From: Fasciola hepatica
Taxonomy: Eukaryota > Platyhelminthes > Trematoda > Plagiorchiida > Fasciolidae
NCBI GenBank assembly: GCA_948099385.1
Contig: CANUEZ040000208.1
Coordinates: 1,178,001 to 1,242,000, forward strand
Length of the DNA: 64,000 nucleotides
Reading direction: 5' to 3'
Positions 61,933 through 64,000 of the stretch are shown here, one piece after another. Both the position numbers and the translations under genes were made by a program. The notes under the pieces are model-generated. The model was not told the DNA's origin. It saw only the letters and a list, made by a program, of their open reading frames with translations, and did not search any database. Positions within the stretch are counted from its first letter, which is position 1, and each line of letters begins with the position of its first letter.

Positions 61933-62883
61933 CTTCTGACTTGTACACTCCGATGATCTTTTATGTTCAATAGGACCTAATTTGAATCGTCTCGATTGTG
62001 AATGGATACTGTTGATTGAAGTGGCGACAAATGAATGAGAATTGTCATTTCTCGTAGTTATTCGTGTCTGGGTCACTGCTAACCCAACGAACAACGAGTT
62101 TGCATTTGCAAGCGCTCATCTCATATTCATAGTCAGTAAGTAGTATGTGAACGTGTGTGTGGACGACATTTTCGAGGAAGCACACGACCGGTTTGGCGGT
62201 TGTTGCCGCTCATCAGCTATGCGTACTCGGTACTCCTATGCCCACTCGTCTTCTGACTTGTACAGTCCGATGATCTTTTATGTTCACTAGGATCTAACTT
62301 GAATCGTCTTGATTGTGAATGGATACTGTTGATTGAAGTGGCGACAAATGAATGAGAATTGTCATTTCTCGTAGTTATTCGTGTCTGGGTCACAGCTAAC
62401 CCAACGAACAACGAGTTTGCATTTGCAAGCGCTCATCTCATATTCATAGTCAGTAAGTAGTATGTGAACGTGTGTGTGGACGACATTTTCGAGGAAGCAC
62501 ACGACCGGTTTGGCGGTTGTTGCCGCTCATCAGCTATGCGTACTCGGTACTCCTATGCCCACTCGTCTTCTGACTTGTACACTCCGATGATCTTTTATGT
62601 TCACTAGGATCTAATTTGAATCGTCTCAATTGTGAATGGATACTGTTGATTGAAGTGGCGACAAATGAATGAGAATTGTCATTTCTCGTAGTTATTCGTG
62701 TCTGGGTCACTGCTAACCCAACGAACAACGAGTTTGCATTTGCAAGCGCTCATCTCATATTCATAGTCAGTAAGTAGTATGTGAACGTGTGTGTGGACGA
62801 CATTTTCGAGGAAGCACACGACCGGTTTGGCGGTTGTTGCCGCTCATCAGCTATGCGTACTCGGTACTCCTATGCCCCCTCGA

Positions 62884-64000
62884 CTTCTGACTTGTACACT
62901 CCGATGATCTTTCATGTTCACTAGGATCTAATTTGAATCGTCTCGATTGTGAATGGATACTGTTGATTGAAGTGGCGACAAATGAATGAGAATTGTCATT
63001 TCTCGTAGTTATTCGTGTCTGGGTCACTGCTAACCCAACGAACAACGAGTTTGCATTTGCAAGCGCTCATCTCATATTCATAGTCAGTAAGTAGTATGTG
63101 AACGTGTGTGTGGACGACATTTTCGAGGAAGCACACGACCGGTTTGGCGGTTGTTGCCGCTCATCAGCTATGCGTACTCGGTACTCCTATGCCCACTCGT
63201 CTTCTGACTTGTACACTCCGATGATCTTTTATGTTCACTAGGATCTCATTTGAATCGTCTCGATTGTGAATGGATACTGTTGATTGAAGTGGCGACAAAT
63301 GAATGAGAATTGTCATTTCTCGTAGTTATTCGTGTCTGGGTCACTGCTAACCCAACGAACAACGAGTTTGCATTTGCAAGCGCTCATCTCATATTCATAG
63401 TCAGTAAGTAGTATGTGAACGTGTGTGTGGACGACATTTTCGAGGAAGCACACGACCGGTTTGGCGGTTGTTGCCGCTCATCAGATATGCGTACTCGGTA
63501 CTCCTATGCCCACTCGTCTTCTGACTTGTACACTCCGATGATCTTTTACGTTCAATAGGACCTAATTTGAATCGTCTCGATTGTGAATGGATACTGTTGA
63601 TTGAAGTGGCGACAAATGAATGAGAATTGTCATTTCTCGTAGTTATTCGTGTCTGGGTCACTGCTAACCCAACGAACAACGAGTTTGCATTTGCAAGCGC
63701 TCATCTCATATTCATAGTCAGTAAGTAGTATGTGAACGTGTGTGTGGACGACATTTTCGAGGAAGCACACGACCGGTTTGGCGGTTGTTGCCGCTCATCA
63801 GCTATGCGTACTCGGTACTCCTATGCCCACTCGTCTTCTGACTTGTACACTCCGTTGATCATTTTTCATGTTCACTAGGATCTAATTTGAATTGTCTCGA
63901 TTGTGAATGGATACTGTTGATTGAAGTGGCGACAAATGAATGAGAATTGTCATTTCTCCTAAATATTAGTGTCTGGGTCACAGCTGAACCAACGAACAAC
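62884..64000 (+). repeat. Right-end block, second arrangement, cut by the window edge
   Basis: The copies are CTTTCATGTTC at 62884, GGATCTCATTTG at 63201, AGGACC at 63518, and the CCGTTGATCATTTTT, CTCCTAAATATTAG, CACAGCTGAACC copy at 63835. Compared with 60979-62249, the last two types are swapped. The copies at 61613 and 63835 lie 2222 bp apart. The final copy is cut after 166 bases, so it cannot be seen whether the arrangement repeats again. Confidence 0.8.

Larger units (their letters stand above)
1..64000. repeat. Satellite DNA array, ~317-bp monomer, about 201.5 head-to-tail copies
   Basis: Every base of the window belongs to one tandem repeat. Copies start at 1, 321, 638, 955, 1272 and so on to 63835, all in the same orientation. 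There are 159 copies of 317 bp, 38 of 320 bp, one of 321 bp, one of 318 bp and two of 316 bp. Their sum equals the distance from 1 to 63834 exactly, so nothing is inserted between copies. Neighbouring copies differ by scattered substitutions and share most of the sequence. Such arrays are known from eukaryotic heterochromatin, where unequal exchange and gene conversion homogenise copies. No transcription unit is evident, and a structural or centromeric role is only inference. The array continues beyond both window edges. The species and the satellite family name are not recognised. Confidence 0.98.

Noticed and set aside
1..64000. CRISPR array
   Set aside because: The repeating unit is 317 bp with no unique spacers between short repeats, and copies abut directly. 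This is a tandem satellite and not repeat-spacer architecture.
1..64000. Ribosomal DNA intergenic spacer subrepeats
   Set aside because: No rRNA gene or spacer promoter is seen anywhere in 64 kb, and the array is far longer than ordinary spacer subrepeat blocks.
1..64000. Transposon insertions or a transposon-derived monomer
   Set aside because: The copy lengths account for every base, so there are no insertions. No terminal inverted repeats, target-site duplications or transposase frames are visible in the monomer.

Overview
The whole window is one satellite DNA array. A monomer of about 317 bp is repeated head to tail in one orientation from base 1 to base 64000, with no unique sequence, gene, RNA gene or mobile element interrupting it. 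With the monomer phased to begin at CTTCTGACTT, 201 complete copies run from 1 to 63834, and a 166-bp partial copy (63835-64000) runs off the right edge. Copy lengths are 317 bp (159 copies), 320 bp (38), and one each of 321 and 318 plus two of 316. These lengths account for every base, so no insertion is hidden between copies. Both array ends lie outside the window.

A homogeneous long tandem array points to eukaryotic constitutive heterochromatin (pericentromeric, centromeric, subtelomeric or sex-chromosome). I cannot name the species. The monomer consensus is about 44.5% GC. It has 19 CpG per 317 bp, slightly more than its base composition predicts, so there is no CpG-depletion signature. 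That fits an animal with little germline CpG methylation, such as many invertebrates, better than a vertebrate.

Layout. 1-6040: mixed, relatively diverged monomers, including the 321- and 318-bp length variants. 6041-9210: a five-monomer block (1585 bp) present twice in tandem. 9211-11444: rich in 320-bp monomers. 11125-22877: a zone of recurring dimers, trimers and tetramers sharing private variants. 22561-23834: a duplicated dimer. 24472-30181: a seven-monomer higher-order repeat (2222 bp) in two full copies and one shortened copy. 28281-36204: 25 monomers with no 320-bp form. 34620-39697: a six-monomer block repeated at 3173-bp spacing. 40-60 kb: many short-range copies of a few variant types (TATAATC box, GGGTTCTG, CTATACG). 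60979-64000: related monomers repeated in a changed order.

No gene is called. The reading frame of about 64 codons that recurs on the minus strand in most copies begins at TTG, has no ATG, ends in every copy and moves frame from copy to copy because 317 leaves remainder 2 on division by 3. It is a by-product of the repeat. The informative content is the nested repeat architecture, the zoned and mosaic distribution of variants, and a few well-conserved short dyads in the monomer. I did not find evidence for a new enzymatic or defence system here.
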